Source of the DNA: CAVQZC01 sp963718315
GTDB lineage: Bacteria > Actinomycetota > Thermoleophilia > Gaiellales > JAICJC01
DNA: 64,000 nucleotides
NCBI GenBank assembly: GCA_963718315.1
Contig: CAVQZC010000007.1
Location: 372,001 to 436,000, forward strand
Direction of reading: 5' to 3'
Positions 34,530 through 43,801 of this stretch are shown here, in pieces. Under the pieces are notes generated by a model. It searched no databases, was not told the DNA's origin, and worked only from the letters and a program-made list of their open reading frames with translations. Numbering within the stretch: the stretch's first letter is position 1; each line of letters begins with the position of its first letter. The translations under genes were made by a program, and so were the position numbers.

Positions 34530-35741
34530 CTACGGAGCCTCGGCGACGACGGGGGCGTCCTGCTCCCGCCGGTTCGCGGCCGGCGCGCGGATGACGACGC
34601 GCACGGTGGTGCCCTTGCCGACGGTGCTCTCGACGGTGGCGCGGCCGCCGTGCGACTCCGCGATGTGCTTGACGATTGCCAGCCCGAGGCCGGTGCCGGG
34701 GCCGGAGCGAGAGCCCTCGATGCGGTAGAAGCGCTCGAAGATCCGCGCCAGGTGCTCGGCGGGGATGCCGGCGCCGGTGTCCGCGACCGTCACCTCGACG
34801 GCGCCCGCCAGCCCGCGGGCGGCGACGGTCACCTGCGATCCCGGGCCGGCGTGGCGGATCGCGTTCTCGGTCAGGTTGTCGAGCACGACGTCGAGCAGGC
34901 GCGGCGCGATGCCCGCGACGAGCCCGTTCGGTGCGACCGCCTGCAGCTGAATGCCGTGCTCGTCGGCGCGCAGCAGGTTCCGATCGACGCACGCGGCGAC
35001 GGCGGCGGTGACGTCGGTGACGGCGCTCTCGTCTGGGTCGTCGCCGGTCTGCAGGCGAACGAGGAGCAGCATGTCCTCGATCAGCTGGCGCATCGCGTCG
35101 ATCTCGGCGCGCATCTGTTCGATCGTCCCCTCGCGCTCCGGCTCCTCGAGGGGCAGCGCGAGGGTGTCGACGAGCGCGAGCATGCGCGCCAGCGGTGTCC
35201 GCAGCTCGTGGGAGACCGCCGCCGAGAACAGGCTGCGGGCGTCGCGGAAGTCCGCCTCGAAGCTCTCGTCTGCCAGCACCAGCGCCGCGCCCCGGCCGCC
35301 GCGCGCCGTGTATGGCCTCAGGAACCCGTGGAAGCGCTGGCGCTGCGGCTCGTAGACGGTCAGCTCGAACGTCCGCGGTGGCCGCCCGGACAACACGTCG
35401 TGGACGGCGCTGTGCATGGTCGAGTCGGTCGCGGGCTCGCCGACTCGCATCGCAGGGAGCACCTGGCGCCCGGCACGGTTCATCCGCACCAGCCGGGCGT
35501 CGCGGTCGAACAGCAGCACAGGCATCGGCGTCGCCTCCAACAGGGCGTCGCGCGAGGCCAGCACCTCGGCCAGCTCCTCCCGGCTGACCTTGCCGCGCGT
35601 CGCGCGCCGGGCAGCGGTCAGCAGGTCGTCCTCGCCGGCCTGCAGGACGTCCATCGCCCGGCGTTGTTCGCGGGTCTGCCGGAACACGACGAACGCGAGT
35701 GCGAGCACCGCGATCCCGAGCAGGATTGCCAGGGCTTCCAT
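34530..35741 (-). CDS. Membrane sensor histidine kinase (PhoR-like)
   Basis: 403 aa. One N-terminal helix (residues 3-20), a short basic segment, a PAS-like region (EATPMPVLLFDRDARLVRMN), then dimerisation box FSAAVSHELRTPL with His near residue 177, N box LDNLTENAIRHA, G1 VADTGAGIP, F box IFERFYR and G2 GTGLGLAIVKHI. There is no periplasmic loop, so it probably senses an internal or membrane signal. It faces the response-regulator gene tail to tail, which is unusual for a cognate pair. Confidence 0.9.
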   Translation of the reverse strand: MEALAILLGIAVLALAFVVFRQTREQRRAMDVLQAGEDDLLTAARRATRGKVSREELAEVLASRDALLEATPMPVLLFDRDARLVRMNRAGRQVLPAMRVGEPATDSTMHSAVHDVLSGRPPRTFELTVYEPQRQRFHGFLRPYTARGGRGAALVLADESFEADFRDARSLFSAAVSHELRTPLARMLALVDTLALPLEEPEREGTIEQMRAEIDAMRQLIEDMLLLVRLQTGDDPDESAVTDVTAAVAACVDRNLLRADEHGIQLQAVAPNGLVAGIAPRLLDVVLDNLTENAIRHAGPGSQVTVAARGLAGAVEVTVADTGAGIPAEHLARIFERFYRIEGSRSGPGTGLGLAIVKHIAESHGGRATVESTVGKGTTVRVVIRAPAANRREQDAPVVAEAP

Positions 35742-35783
35742 GTCAGGATGAGCGTACCAACGACCGGTCGATATGCTGCGCCG

Positions 35784-37695
35784 ATGAAAGTCGAGCTACC
35801 CGACGGGACGTCGATCGAGCTTGCCGACGGGGCGAGCGGCCTCGACGTGGCCGAGGCGATCGGGCACCGCCTGGCGAAGGCCGCGGTTGCCGTGCAGGTC
35901 AACGGGGAGACCCGCGATCTGCGGCTCCCGGTGGGCGAAGGCGAGCGGGTGCGGATCATCACCGACCGCGATCCCGAGGCGCTGGCCGTGCTGCGCCACT
36001 CGACCGCACACGTGATGGCCGAAGCCGTCCTGCACCTGTGGCCGGGCGCCAAGATCGCGATCGGCCCGGCCATCGCCGACGGCTTCTACTACGACTTCGA
36101 CTTCCCGTCCCCGATCTCGGCCGACGACCTGCCCCGGATCGAGGAGGAGATGCGCCGCATCCTGGGCACGCAGCACCCGTTCGTGCGCGAGGACGGAGTG
36201 GACAAGCAGGAGCTGATCGACCGCTACACGGCCGAGGACCAGCCGTACAAGCTGGAGCTGGTCGAGAACCTTCCAGCCGGCGATATCAGCCTGTACGTCC
36301 AGGACGGCTTCGAGGACCTGTGCCGCGGCCCGCACCTGCAGACCACCGCGCCGATCAAGGCCTTCAAGCTGCTCTCGACCGCCGGCGCCTACTGGCGTGG
36401 TGACTCCGACAAGCCCATGCTGACCCGCATCTACGGCACCGCCTTCTTCTCGAAGAGCGACCTCGAGGCTCACCTCGAGCGGCTGGAGGAGGCCCGCCGC
36501 CGCGACCACCGCCGGCTCGGCCGCGAGCTCGACCTGTTCCACATGAGCGACGTCTCGCCGGGTGGGCCGTTCTGGCATCCGCGGGGGATGGTGATCTGGA
36601 ACGAGCTGACAACGCTCTGGCGCGAGCTCAACGGGCAGCGCGGCTACCGCGAGGTGCGCACGCCGATCATCTACTCGGTCGACCTGTGGAAGCAGTCCGG
36701 GCACTGGGACAAGTACCGCGACAACATGTTCTTCACCGAGAAGGAAGGCCGGTCGCTGGGGCTGAAGCCGATGAACTGCCCGGGCCACGTCGAGCTCTAC
36801 CGGTCCGGCCACCACAGCTACCGCGACCTGCCGCTGCGCCTGGCCGAGCAGGGCCTGGTGCACCGTGACGAGCCCTCAGGCGCGCTGCTCGGCCTGCTCC
36901 GCGTCATCCACATCACCCAGGACGACGCCCACATCTTCTGCACCGAGGAGCAGATCGAGGACGAGGTGATCGGCTGCCTCGACCTGGCGACCACGATCTA
37001 CGACATCTTCGGCCTCGACCTGCGGGTCGAGCTCTCGACCCGGCCCGAGAACCGGATCGGAGACGACGCCCTGTGGGACCGGCGCCGAGGGCGCCCTCGC
37101 CGGCGCACTGGCCCGGGCGGGCGTCGAGTACGACCTGAACGAGGGCGACGGTGCCTTCTACGGGCCGAAGATCGACCTCCACATGACCGACGCGATCGGC
37201 CGCGGCTGGCAGATGGGCACCATCCAGCTCGACTACCAGATGCCGGAGCGGTTCGACATCACCTACACCGGCGAGGACAACGCCGAGCACCGACCGGCCA
37301 TGATCCACCGGGCGCTGTTCGGCGCCTTCGAGCGGTTCATCGGGATCCTGATCGAGCACTTTGGCGGCAACTTCCCGACCTGGATCGCACCGCAGCAGGT
37401 GGTCGTGGTGCCGGTCGCCGACCGACACAACGACCGCGCCACCGCCGTCGCCGAGGAGCTGTTCGCCTCCGGCCTCCGCGCCGAGGCCGACGTTCGCTCG
37501 GAGTCCGTCGGCCGCAAGATCGCCGACGCCGAGCACCTCCGGCTGCCCTGCATCCTGGTGGTCGGCGACCGCGAGCTGGAGTCAGGCATGGTGTCGGTCA
37601 GGCGGCGGGGAAAGGGCGACCTGGGCGCCAGCACGCTCGAGGAGCTACGCGATCAGCTGCTCCACGAGGTGCGCACCCGGCAGCTCGAGACCTAG
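35784..37695 (+). CDS. thrS: Threonyl-tRNA synthetase, one frame break
   Basis: TGS domain (residues 1-60), editing domain with HSTAHVMAEAV, catalytic core with class II motif 1, motif 2 (LVHRDEPSGALLGLLRV) and ITQDDAHIFC; then, after a shift near 37080, GAFYGPKIDLHM, motif 3 (RPAMIHRALFGAFERFIGIL) and the anticodon domain. The frame is restored by removing one base in ACCGGCGCC; the span is 3n+1. As thrS is normally essential, the break is probably a sequence error. TATGCT (35772-35777) ends 6 bases before the ATG. Confidence 0.9.
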
Positions 37696-37742
37696 TCAGG
37701 CCGCGCTGCAGATCGGCTGTGCGGCGGCGTGGCTTCCGCCGG

Positions 37743-38477
37743 CTACGAGCGCAGGTCGATGACGAACCGGGCACGGTCGCCGCGAAACACGTCGCGGGCG
37801 AACTCGACAGGGCGATCGGCGGCGTCGTACGTGGTGCGGGTGACCAGGATGGCCGGCGACCCGGCGCGGGTGGTCAGGAGGCGGGCGTCGTCCGGCTCGC
37901 AGGCGGTCGGCTCGATCGTCTCGTGGGCGCTCACCGGGTCGACCCCGTACGCCGAGCGCATCAGCTCGTAGAGCGAGCCGTGCACCAGGTCGTGGCGTCC
38001 CAGGTCGGGGCACACCGACTCCGGCACCTCGAACGTCTCCACGACCAGTGGCTCGCCATTGCCGAAGCGCACGCGCCGTACCAGCCAGGTGCGGTCGCCG
38101 GCCCCGAGCTGCAGTGCCTCGATCACCGCGTGGTCGGCGGGCGCCTGCAGGGTCGCGGCGAGCACCCGGCCGCTGGGATCGATGCCCTGGTCTCGCATCT
38201 GTTGCGAGAAGCCTGCCAGCCGCTGCAGGGTGTGCTCGATCCTCGACGGCGCCACGAACGTCCCGCTGCCGGGCCTGCGGTAGACGACGCCCCGGCGGAC
38301 GAGCAGCTCGACCGCCTGGCGGGCGGTCATCCGCGAGAGCCCGAACTCGTCGGCGATCGCGCGTTCCGATGGGACTCGCGACCCGGGGGAGAGCTCGCCT
38401 CCCTGGATTCGCTCCTGCAGGCGATCGGCAACCGCGCGGTATCTGGGTGTCGCCGCCTTGGGCAGGGCTGTAGTCAT
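37743..38477 (-). CDS. GntR-family (HutC/UTRA) transcriptional regulator
   Basis: 244 aa from ATG 38477; a longer frame to 38621 is low-complexity. The wHTH (YRAVADRLQERIQGGELSPG, SERAIADEFGLSRMTARQAV, VYRRPGSGTFVA) is followed by a UTRA ligand domain (QRLAGFSQQMRDQG, PLVVETFEVPESV, FARDVFRGDRARFVIDL). UTRA regulators usually sense a small metabolite of the pathway they control. It lies near the 39-49 kb peptide operon and is a candidate controller of it. Confidence 0.88.
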   Translation of the reverse strand: MTTALPKAATPRYRAVADRLQERIQGGELSPGSRVPSERAIADEFGLSRMTARQAVELLVRRGVVYRRPGSGTFVAPSRIEHTLQRLAGFSQQMRDQGIDPSGRVLAATLQAPADHAVIEALQLGAGDRTWLVRRVRFGNGEPLVVETFEVPESVCPDLGRHDLVHGSLYELMRSAYGVDPVSAHETIEPTACEPDDARLLTTRAGSPAILVTRTTYDAADRPVEFARDVFRGDRARFVIDLRS

Positions 38478-38484
38478 CTTGAAC

Positions 38485-38496
38485 CGATCTATACCA
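38485..38496 (-). promoter_or_regulatory. Possible GntR operator
   Basis: Reverse strand TGGTATAGATCG resembles the HutC/DasR-type TGGTCTAGACCA site and overlaps a TATAGA -10 element directly before the GntR start. Suggests autoregulation. The dyad is imperfect. Confidence 0.3.
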
Positions 38497-38550
38497 CTAT
38501 CCCTTTCACAGGGAAGCGCTCTCTCGAGCCCCGGCGGGTATCGTGAAGTC

Positions 38551-39045
38551 GTGGACGCCTCGCTCCAACGGCTTCGCGGCCTGCCTCCGGTGGCGCTGAC
38601 CGGGATCGTGGTCGCGGGCACCGTTGTGCTCGCCCTCCTCGGCTACGCGATCGCCGGCTCGACCCGGGCCGGCCTGGTCGTCGCAACCGTCGTCGTGGTG
38701 GCGGTGCTGGTGGCGGCCGGGATCCTGGCGCACCGTCCGGCGCTGCTCGTCTGCGCCGGGCTGCTGGGTCTGGGAGGCGCGCTGGCGACGGCCGGGCTGG
38801 TGCTGGGCGGCGTGGCCCCGGACGCCCCGGTCGGGCATCCCGCCCCCGACGTCGTCGGGCTTCCGCTGGCGAAGGCGAGGGCTCAGTTCCTGCGCTATGG
38901 GCCGGTCAAGATCGTGGTCACGCGCGAACCCTTCGGGGCGTGGGGGATCGTCCTCCACGAGACCGGGGCCGAGTACGACGGCACGTTCAACGCGGCGTCG
39001 GTGATCCATCTGCAGATCGGCGGGCGCCATCTGAGGACGCCGTAG
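38551..39045 (+). CDS. Membrane protein with PASTA-like C-terminal domain
   Basis: 164 aa from GTG 38551. Three or four hydrophobic helices (about 17-37, 40-60, 62-85) are followed by one PASTA-like domain: APDVVGLPLAKARAQFLRYG, VVTREPFGAWGIVLHETGAE, ending with a short strand. PASTA domains bind muropeptides or beta-lactams outside the cell, so a wall-sensing role is possible. TATCGT (38539-38544) ends 6 bases before the start, suggesting a leaderless mRNA. It is divergent from the GntR gene. Confidence 0.65.
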   Translation: MDASLQRLRGLPPVALTGIVVAGTVVLALLGYAIAGSTRAGLVVATVVVVAVLVAAGILAHRPALLVCAGLLGLGGALATAGLVLGGVAPDAPVGHPAPDVVGLPLAKARAQFLRYGPVKIVVTREPFGAWGIVLHETGAEYDGTFNAASVIHLQIGGRHLRTP

Positions 39046-39241
39046 TCGACGGCGCGGTGGCACCGAGGCGGCCTCCGGCGACGGTGGGCCGTTGTGCAGA
39101 TCGTCAAAGGCCTGGGGCCACTTTTAGGACAATCTGCCACTTCGCTTCTGACCGTTTCACCTGTACCTTCTATCGATGCTGATCGCACAGTCAGGATCTC
39201 GGTGCCGTTGAGGTTGGCCGGCGAGAACTTCCGGGGGCGTC

Positions 39242-40270
39242 ATGGCAACTAGCGCCGCCCACACCCTGCCCTTGCTGCGCGTCGAGGGCAGCCACTACGA
39301 GGTCGGCTTGCAGATCGGCGCCGCGACCGCCGCGGCGGTGGCCTCGCGCGCCGAGGCCGTGCCCGAAGGCGTGCTGGCCGCGGCGCAGCCGTACCTGGCG
39401 GTGACTCGCCGCGAGCTGCCCTGGCTCTGGGAGGAGATGTGCGGTGTCGCGGAGGGCGCCGGAGTCGACCCGGCGCGCGTGTTCGCGGCCTCGGTCGAGG
39501 AGCTCGACGAGGACATCTACGACCGCGACGGCCGCTGCTCCGATCTGGCCGCCGGCCCACCCGCCACCGCCGACGGTCACGTCTGGATCGCGCACAACAA
39601 TGATCTCCCCGCCGCCACCGAGGACGACCTGGTGGCGATCGAGTGGCGCGTCCCCGGCGACCCCACCGTGCTCACGATCGGGATCGGGCCCTGGATCAGC
39701 GTCGGCTTCAACAGCGCCGGCCTGGCGCTGACCGGGAACGAGCTGGCCCCGAACGACAACCGGGTGGGAATCCCACGGCTTCTGGGCGTGCGCGATCAGG
39801 TCCGTCGGCCCACGGTCGAGGCAGCCGTCGAGGCCGCCCTTCACCCACACCGGGCGTCCTCCTACAACACGGTCTTCGGCCACCGCGACGGAGAGATCGT
39901 GAGCGTCGAGGGGTCGGCGACCGACTGCGAGCTGCTGCTGCCCGACAAGCGCGGAACGCTGGCCCATACGAACCACTACGTCGGGTCGCGAATGAAGCGG
40001 TACGAAGCGGACGTTGCTGGGGCGCGGCGCTCCGCAGTCCGGTATCGTCGCGCGCTCCGATGGCTGGCCGAGGGCGAGATCACCCGCACTACGCTTCGGG
40101 CGGCGCTGTCCGATCACAGCGACGCTCCCGAGTCCATCTGCCGTCATTCCCAACACGGTTCCAACTCGAAGACAGTCTTTTGGTGTGTCGCCGACGTCAC
40201 AGTTGGAGAGATCACGTTCGGACGGGGCAACCCGTGCGACTCTGAGGAACAGCTCTATGTCTTCGCCTGA
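39242..40270 (+). CDS. C45-family acyltransferase/amidohydrolase (NTN fold)
   Basis: 342 aa. VEGSHYEVGLQIG and VWIAHNNDLPAATEDDLVAI, NSAGLALTGNEL and the late HSQHGSNSKTVFWCV are typical of peptidase family C45 (acyl-CoA:6-aminopenicillanic acid acyltransferase; Tan, which cleaves beta-alanyl-dopamine). The nucleophile is probably Cys99 (DGRCSDLA), exposed by self-cleavage. There is no signal peptide. It is the first gene of a ten-gene cluster; the creatininase start overlaps its 3' end by 14 bases. A role on amide-linked beta-amino acids is inferred from the neighbours. Confidence 0.8.
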   Translation: MATSAAHTLPLLRVEGSHYEVGLQIGAATAAAVASRAEAVPEGVLAAAQPYLAVTRRELPWLWEEMCGVAEGAGVDPARVFAASVEELDEDIYDRDGRCSDLAAGPPATADGHVWIAHNNDLPAATEDDLVAIEWRVPGDPTVLTIGIGPWISVGFNSAGLALTGNELAPNDNRVGIPRLLGVRDQVRRPTVEAAVEAALHPHRASSYNTVFGHRDGEIVSVEGSATDCELLLPDKRGTLAHTNHYVGSRMKRYEADVAGARRSAVRYRRALRWLAEGEITRTTLRAALSDHSDAPESICRHSQHGSNSKTVFWCVADVTVGEITFGRGNPCDSEEQLYVFA

Positions 40271-41114
40271 GCCCCGACCCCACCGATATGCAGAGCTCCG
40301 CTGGCCGGAGGTGGCGGAACGTGCGAGCGAAAACCCGGTGTGCGTGATCCCGGTGGCAACGCTGGAAGACCATGGCTACCACCTGCCGATCGACACCGAC
40401 GTCGTGATCGCCGAGACGCTGGCAGAGCAGGCGGTGCTGCGGCGAACCGAGCACGCCCTGCTGCTGCCGACCGTCACTCACGGCTACACGCCGCACCACA
40501 TGGACTTCCCGGGGCCGATCACGATCGACTGGAAGCGGTTCGTCGACTACCTGCTCGACATCGGCAAGAGCCTGTTGCACCACGGCTTCCGGCGGATCCT
40601 GTTCGTGAACGGCCACGGCTCCAACGTGCCGCTGGTCGACATGGCCGCGCGGCTGCTGATGCTGGAGCAGCGCGACGCCATCGCCGCCACCTTCTGGTAC
40701 CTGTCCACGCCCGAGTCGGCCGAGCTGCTGGCGCGCACGCGAGACTCGGAGGTACCCGGCGGCATGGCGCACGCGTGCGAGCTGGAGACGTCGCTCTACC
40801 TGGCCATCCGGCCCGAGCTGGTACGGATGGAGCACGCTGTGCGCGAGATCCCCGACTGGGACTCCGACCACGTCTGGATGGACTGGAACGACGGCCCGCT
40901 CTCGATCAAGGGCCAGTGGAGTGGATGGACAGAATCGGGCGTCATCGGAGACGCCACCGTCGCGACCGCCGAGAAGGGCCGGATCTGGCTCGAGCAGGCG
41001 GTCACGGAGGTATGCCAACACATCGACGAGCTGCACCGTCGTGCTCCGCGCCCCGGGCGCGACCACCACGACGATGCTGAATTGCTGAGCAGACACGAGG
41101 AGGAAGCACGATGA
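40257..41114 (+). CDS. Creatininase-family amidohydrolase
   Basis: 285 aa. Metal-binding residues lie in ATLEDHGYHLPIDTDVVIAE, ILFVNGHGSNVPLVDMAARL and MAHACELETS, the creatininase pattern (two divalent metals). Family members open cyclic or linear amides such as creatinine and formamides. It is cytoplasmic. The stop overlaps the next start (ATGA). Within this operon an amide-bond hydrolysis step is likely; the exact substrate is unknown. Confidence 0.88.
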   Translation: MSSPEPRPHRYAELRWPEVAERASENPVCVIPVATLEDHGYHLPIDTDVVIAETLAEQAVLRRTEHALLLPTVTHGYTPHHMDFPGPITIDWKRFVDYLLDIGKSLLHHGFRRILFVNGHGSNVPLVDMAARLLMLEQRDAIAATFWYLSTPESAELLARTRDSEVPGGMAHACELETSLYLAIRPELVRMEHAVREIPDWDSDHVWMDWNDGPLSIKGQWSGWTESGVIGDATVATAEKGRIWLEQAVTEVCQHIDELHRRAPRPGRDHHDDAELLSRHEEEAR

Positions 41115-42793
41115 CGAAAGGGATTGTTCGCCTGCTGGCCGTGGGCGGCGCCATTGCGGTGCTGGCGGCCGGTTGCGGCGGCGGCGGCGCGGCTGGTGGG
41201 GGGTCCGGGGGACAGGTCAAGAAGGGCGGGATTCTTCGGGTCGGCACCACCCAGTACATCGACTCGCTGAATCCCTTCGTCGCGATCAACTCCCAGTCGT
41301 ACAACGCCTTCAACATGATCTACCCGCAGCTTGTCCAGTACGGGCCCGGTACCAAGCTCGAGGGCGACTGGGCGACCTCGTGGTCGCACTCGGCCGACGG
41401 CCTGACCTGGACGTTCCACCTGAAGCCGAACGCCAAGTGGTCGGATGGGAAGCCGCTGACGGCCGACGACGCCGTGTGGACCGCGAACACGATCGTCAAG
41501 TACCAGAACAGTGCGACCGCCGCGGTTGCGCCCGCGCTGACCCACGTCAAGAGCTTTTCCGCTCAGGGGCCGGACACGCTGATCGTTCACTACGACAAGG
41601 CAGTCGGTAACGTGCTGCCGCAGCTCGAGCAGTTCTGGGTGCTGCCCAAGCACGTGTGGGCCAAGTACGTCGCGAACAACGGCAAGGACCTGAAGACGTT
41701 CGACCCGTCGCAGCATCTGCCGACGGTCTCGGGCGGCCCGTACGTCATCACCTCGTTCCAGGAGAAGGGCACGACGGCCTTCAAGCCCAATCCCAACTTC
41801 TACGGGCCAAAGTCGAACGCGGCCGGCGTGGCGATGACCTACTACACCAACTCGACCTCGATGATCGCCGACCTGCAGTCGGGGAACATCGACTTCGTCG
41901 ACCAGATGCCGTTCGACGCGGTGGCGTCGGTGAAGAAGAACCCGAAGTTCGACATCCAGGTCTCGCCGTCCTCGACGGTGAACAACATCACCTTCAACTC
42001 GAATCCGGCGAAGCCCAAGAACCGGGAGCTGCTGAACCCGAAGGTGAAGGAGGCCCTGGAGTACGCCACCGACCGCCAGGCGATCGTCAAGGTCGTCTAC
42101 TTCGGCTACGCGAAGCCGTGGGCGAACTTCCTGTCGCTGGAGTCGCCGCAGTACCTGGATCCCTCGATCCAGCCGCTCCCTTACGACCCGGCCAAGGCGA
42201 GCCAGATGCTGGACTCGCTGGGCTTCAAGATGGGCCCCAACCACATCCGGATCGCGCCGGCGACGACCGGCAAGTACGCGCAGCCGGCCCATCCGATGTC
42301 CTATGACCTGATGGTGCCGGACGGTCTCGACTTCAACGTCGACCGCCAGTTCCAGATCGTGGCGGCCGACTGGGCCAAGGTGGGTGTGAAGATCCACGAG
42401 GTCTCCGGCGGCGATTCCGCCCAGGCCTACGCGTACGAGACCAACAAGGCGTACACCACGTACGACCTGGCGATGTGGGACTGGGCGGAGTACGTCGACC
42501 CCGACTTCCAGCTGTCCGTGCTCACCAAGCCGCAGTGGTACTCGTGGAGCGACACCGGCTACAACGACCCCGCCTACGACAAGGAGTACCTGCAGCAGGG
42601 CACGCTGGTCAACACAGATCAGCGGATCGCGCTGGTCAAGAAAATGACCCGACAGGTGGAGGCAACGCGCCCGTACATCCAGCTTGTCAACGAGGAGCTG
42701 GTGACCGCGAGCGACAAGCAGTGGACGGGCTTCCAGCCGGAGCTCAACGCCTACTGCAAGTGCTACTACACGAGTCCCCATCTGGCGGGCTGA
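41111..42793 (+). CDS. Peptide ABC transporter substrate-binding lipoprotein (family 5)
   Basis: 560 aa. The lipobox ends at Cys22 (VLAAGC), followed by a Gly-rich linker and the family 5 fold: LRVGTTQYIDSLNPFVA, GLTWTFHLKPNAKWSDGKPL, TADDAVWTANTI and DLAMWDWAEYVDPDFQLSVL. It captures oligopeptides or similar ligands outside the membrane. Its start overlaps the creatininase stop. It belongs with the permease and ATPase genes directly downstream. Confidence 0.9.
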   Translation: MTKGIVRLLAVGGAIAVLAAGCGGGGAAGGGSGGQVKKGGILRVGTTQYIDSLNPFVAINSQSYNAFNMIYPQLVQYGPGTKLEGDWATSWSHSADGLTWTFHLKPNAKWSDGKPLTADDAVWTANTIVKYQNSATAAVAPALTHVKSFSAQGPDTLIVHYDKAVGNVLPQLEQFWVLPKHVWAKYVANNGKDLKTFDPSQHLPTVSGGPYVITSFQEKGTTAFKPNPNFYGPKSNAAGVAMTYYTNSTSMIADLQSGNIDFVDQMPFDAVASVKKNPKFDIQVSPSSTVNNITFNSNPAKPKNRELLNPKVKEALEYATDRQAIVKVVYFGYAKPWANFLSLESPQYLDPSIQPLPYDPAKASQMLDSLGFKMGPNHIRIAPATTGKYAQPAHPMSYDLMVPDGLDFNVDRQFQIVAADWAKVGVKIHEVSGGDSAQAYAYETNKAYTTYDLAMWDWAEYVDPDFQLSVLTKPQWYSWSDTGYNDPAYDKEYLQQGTLVNTDQRIALVKKMTRQVEATRPYIQLVNEELVTASDKQWTGFQPELNAYCKCYYTSPHLAG

Positions 42794-42823
42794 ACCGGAT
42801 CACGGCGCGGAAGAGCAGATGAC

Positions 42824-43801
42824 ATGAGAGGGATGGACTACATCATCAAGCGCACGATCTTTGCGCTGATCACGGTGTTCGTCGCCATCTCGCTCAACTT
42901 CGTGCTCTTCCGTGCCGTCCCCGGCTCCGCCGTCTCGGGCCTGAAGTGCCTCCACTGCACCAAGCAGTTCAAGGAGGCGATCACCAAGCAGTACGGGCTC
43001 GACAAGTCGAAGTGGGAGCAGTACGTCGTCTATCTGCAGCGACTCGCCCACGGCGACCTGGGGACGTCCATCGCCGACAACCGGCCGGTGTGGGACGACA
43101 TCAAGCAGCCGCTCCTGAACACGCTGCCGATGATCGCCGTGGGCACGATCGTCTCGATCCTGCTCGGCGTCCTATCCGGGGTGATCGCGGCCTGGCGCCG
43201 CGGCACGAAGCTTGTCGACACCGGCAACATGTGGACGGCGCTGACGTTCTACGCCGCGCCGACGCAGTGGATCGGGCTGCTGGTGATCTTCTACATCGCC
43301 ATCCCGCTGGGCCTCCCGGCCGCAGGCATCTCGTCGAACACCCTCGGCCTGTTCGGCAGCGCGTCGGAGTGGGCGATCCTGCAAGACCGGTTCAACCACC
43401 TGCTGCTGCCCGCGCTGACTCTCGGCATCGGCCTCTACGGTGAGTACTCGCTGATCGTGCGCTCCTCGATGCTCGAGACGCTGGGGGAGGACTACGTGCT
43501 GACCGCGCGGGCGAAGGGCCTCCCCAACTGGGCGATCGTCTGGAAGCACGGTCTCCGCAACGCGATGCTGCCCCTGATCACGTTGATCGCGCTCTCGCTG
43601 GGCTATATCGTCGCGGGCGCGATCGTGGTGGAGGACGTGTTCTCCTATCCGGGGATCGGCCTGGCCACGATCGATGCCCTCAACAAGCGGGACTACCCGG
43701 TGCTGGAGGGGATCTTCCTGGTGCTCACGCTGGCCGTGATCGCCGCAAACTTCGTCGCCGACATCCTCTACTTCGTCTTCGATCCGCGGGTGACCACGTG
43801 A
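42824..43801 (+). CDS. Peptide ABC transporter permease, DppB type
   Basis: 325 aa. Six membrane helices, with the first at residues 10-30. YGLDKSKWEQYVVYLQRLAHGDLGTS is the conserved first external loop (in part), and ARAKGLPNWAIVWKHGLRNA carries the EAA loop that docks on the ATPase. It ends DILYFVFDPRV, typical of DppB. The stop overlaps the DppC-type start (GTGA). Confidence 0.9.
   Translation: MRGMDYIIKRTIFALITVFVAISLNFVLFRAVPGSAVSGLKCLHCTKQFKEAITKQYGLDKSKWEQYVVYLQRLAHGDLGTSIADNRPVWDDIKQPLLNTLPMIAVGTIVSILLGVLSGVIAAWRRGTKLVDTGNMWTALTFYAAPTQWIGLLVIFYIAIPLGLPAAGISSNTLGLFGSASEWAILQDRFNHLLLPALTLGIGLYGEYSLIVRSSMLETLGEDYVLTARAKGLPNWAIVWKHGLRNAMLPLITLIALSLGYIVAGAIVVEDVFSYPGIGLATIDALNKRDYPVLEGIFLVLTLAVIAANFVADILYFVFDPRVTT

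Noticed and set aside
40796..42781. Long minus-strand ORF of 661 codons
   Set aside because: Antisense to the creatininase and peptide-binding-protein genes, rich in Arg/Val/Leu, with no domain pattern.
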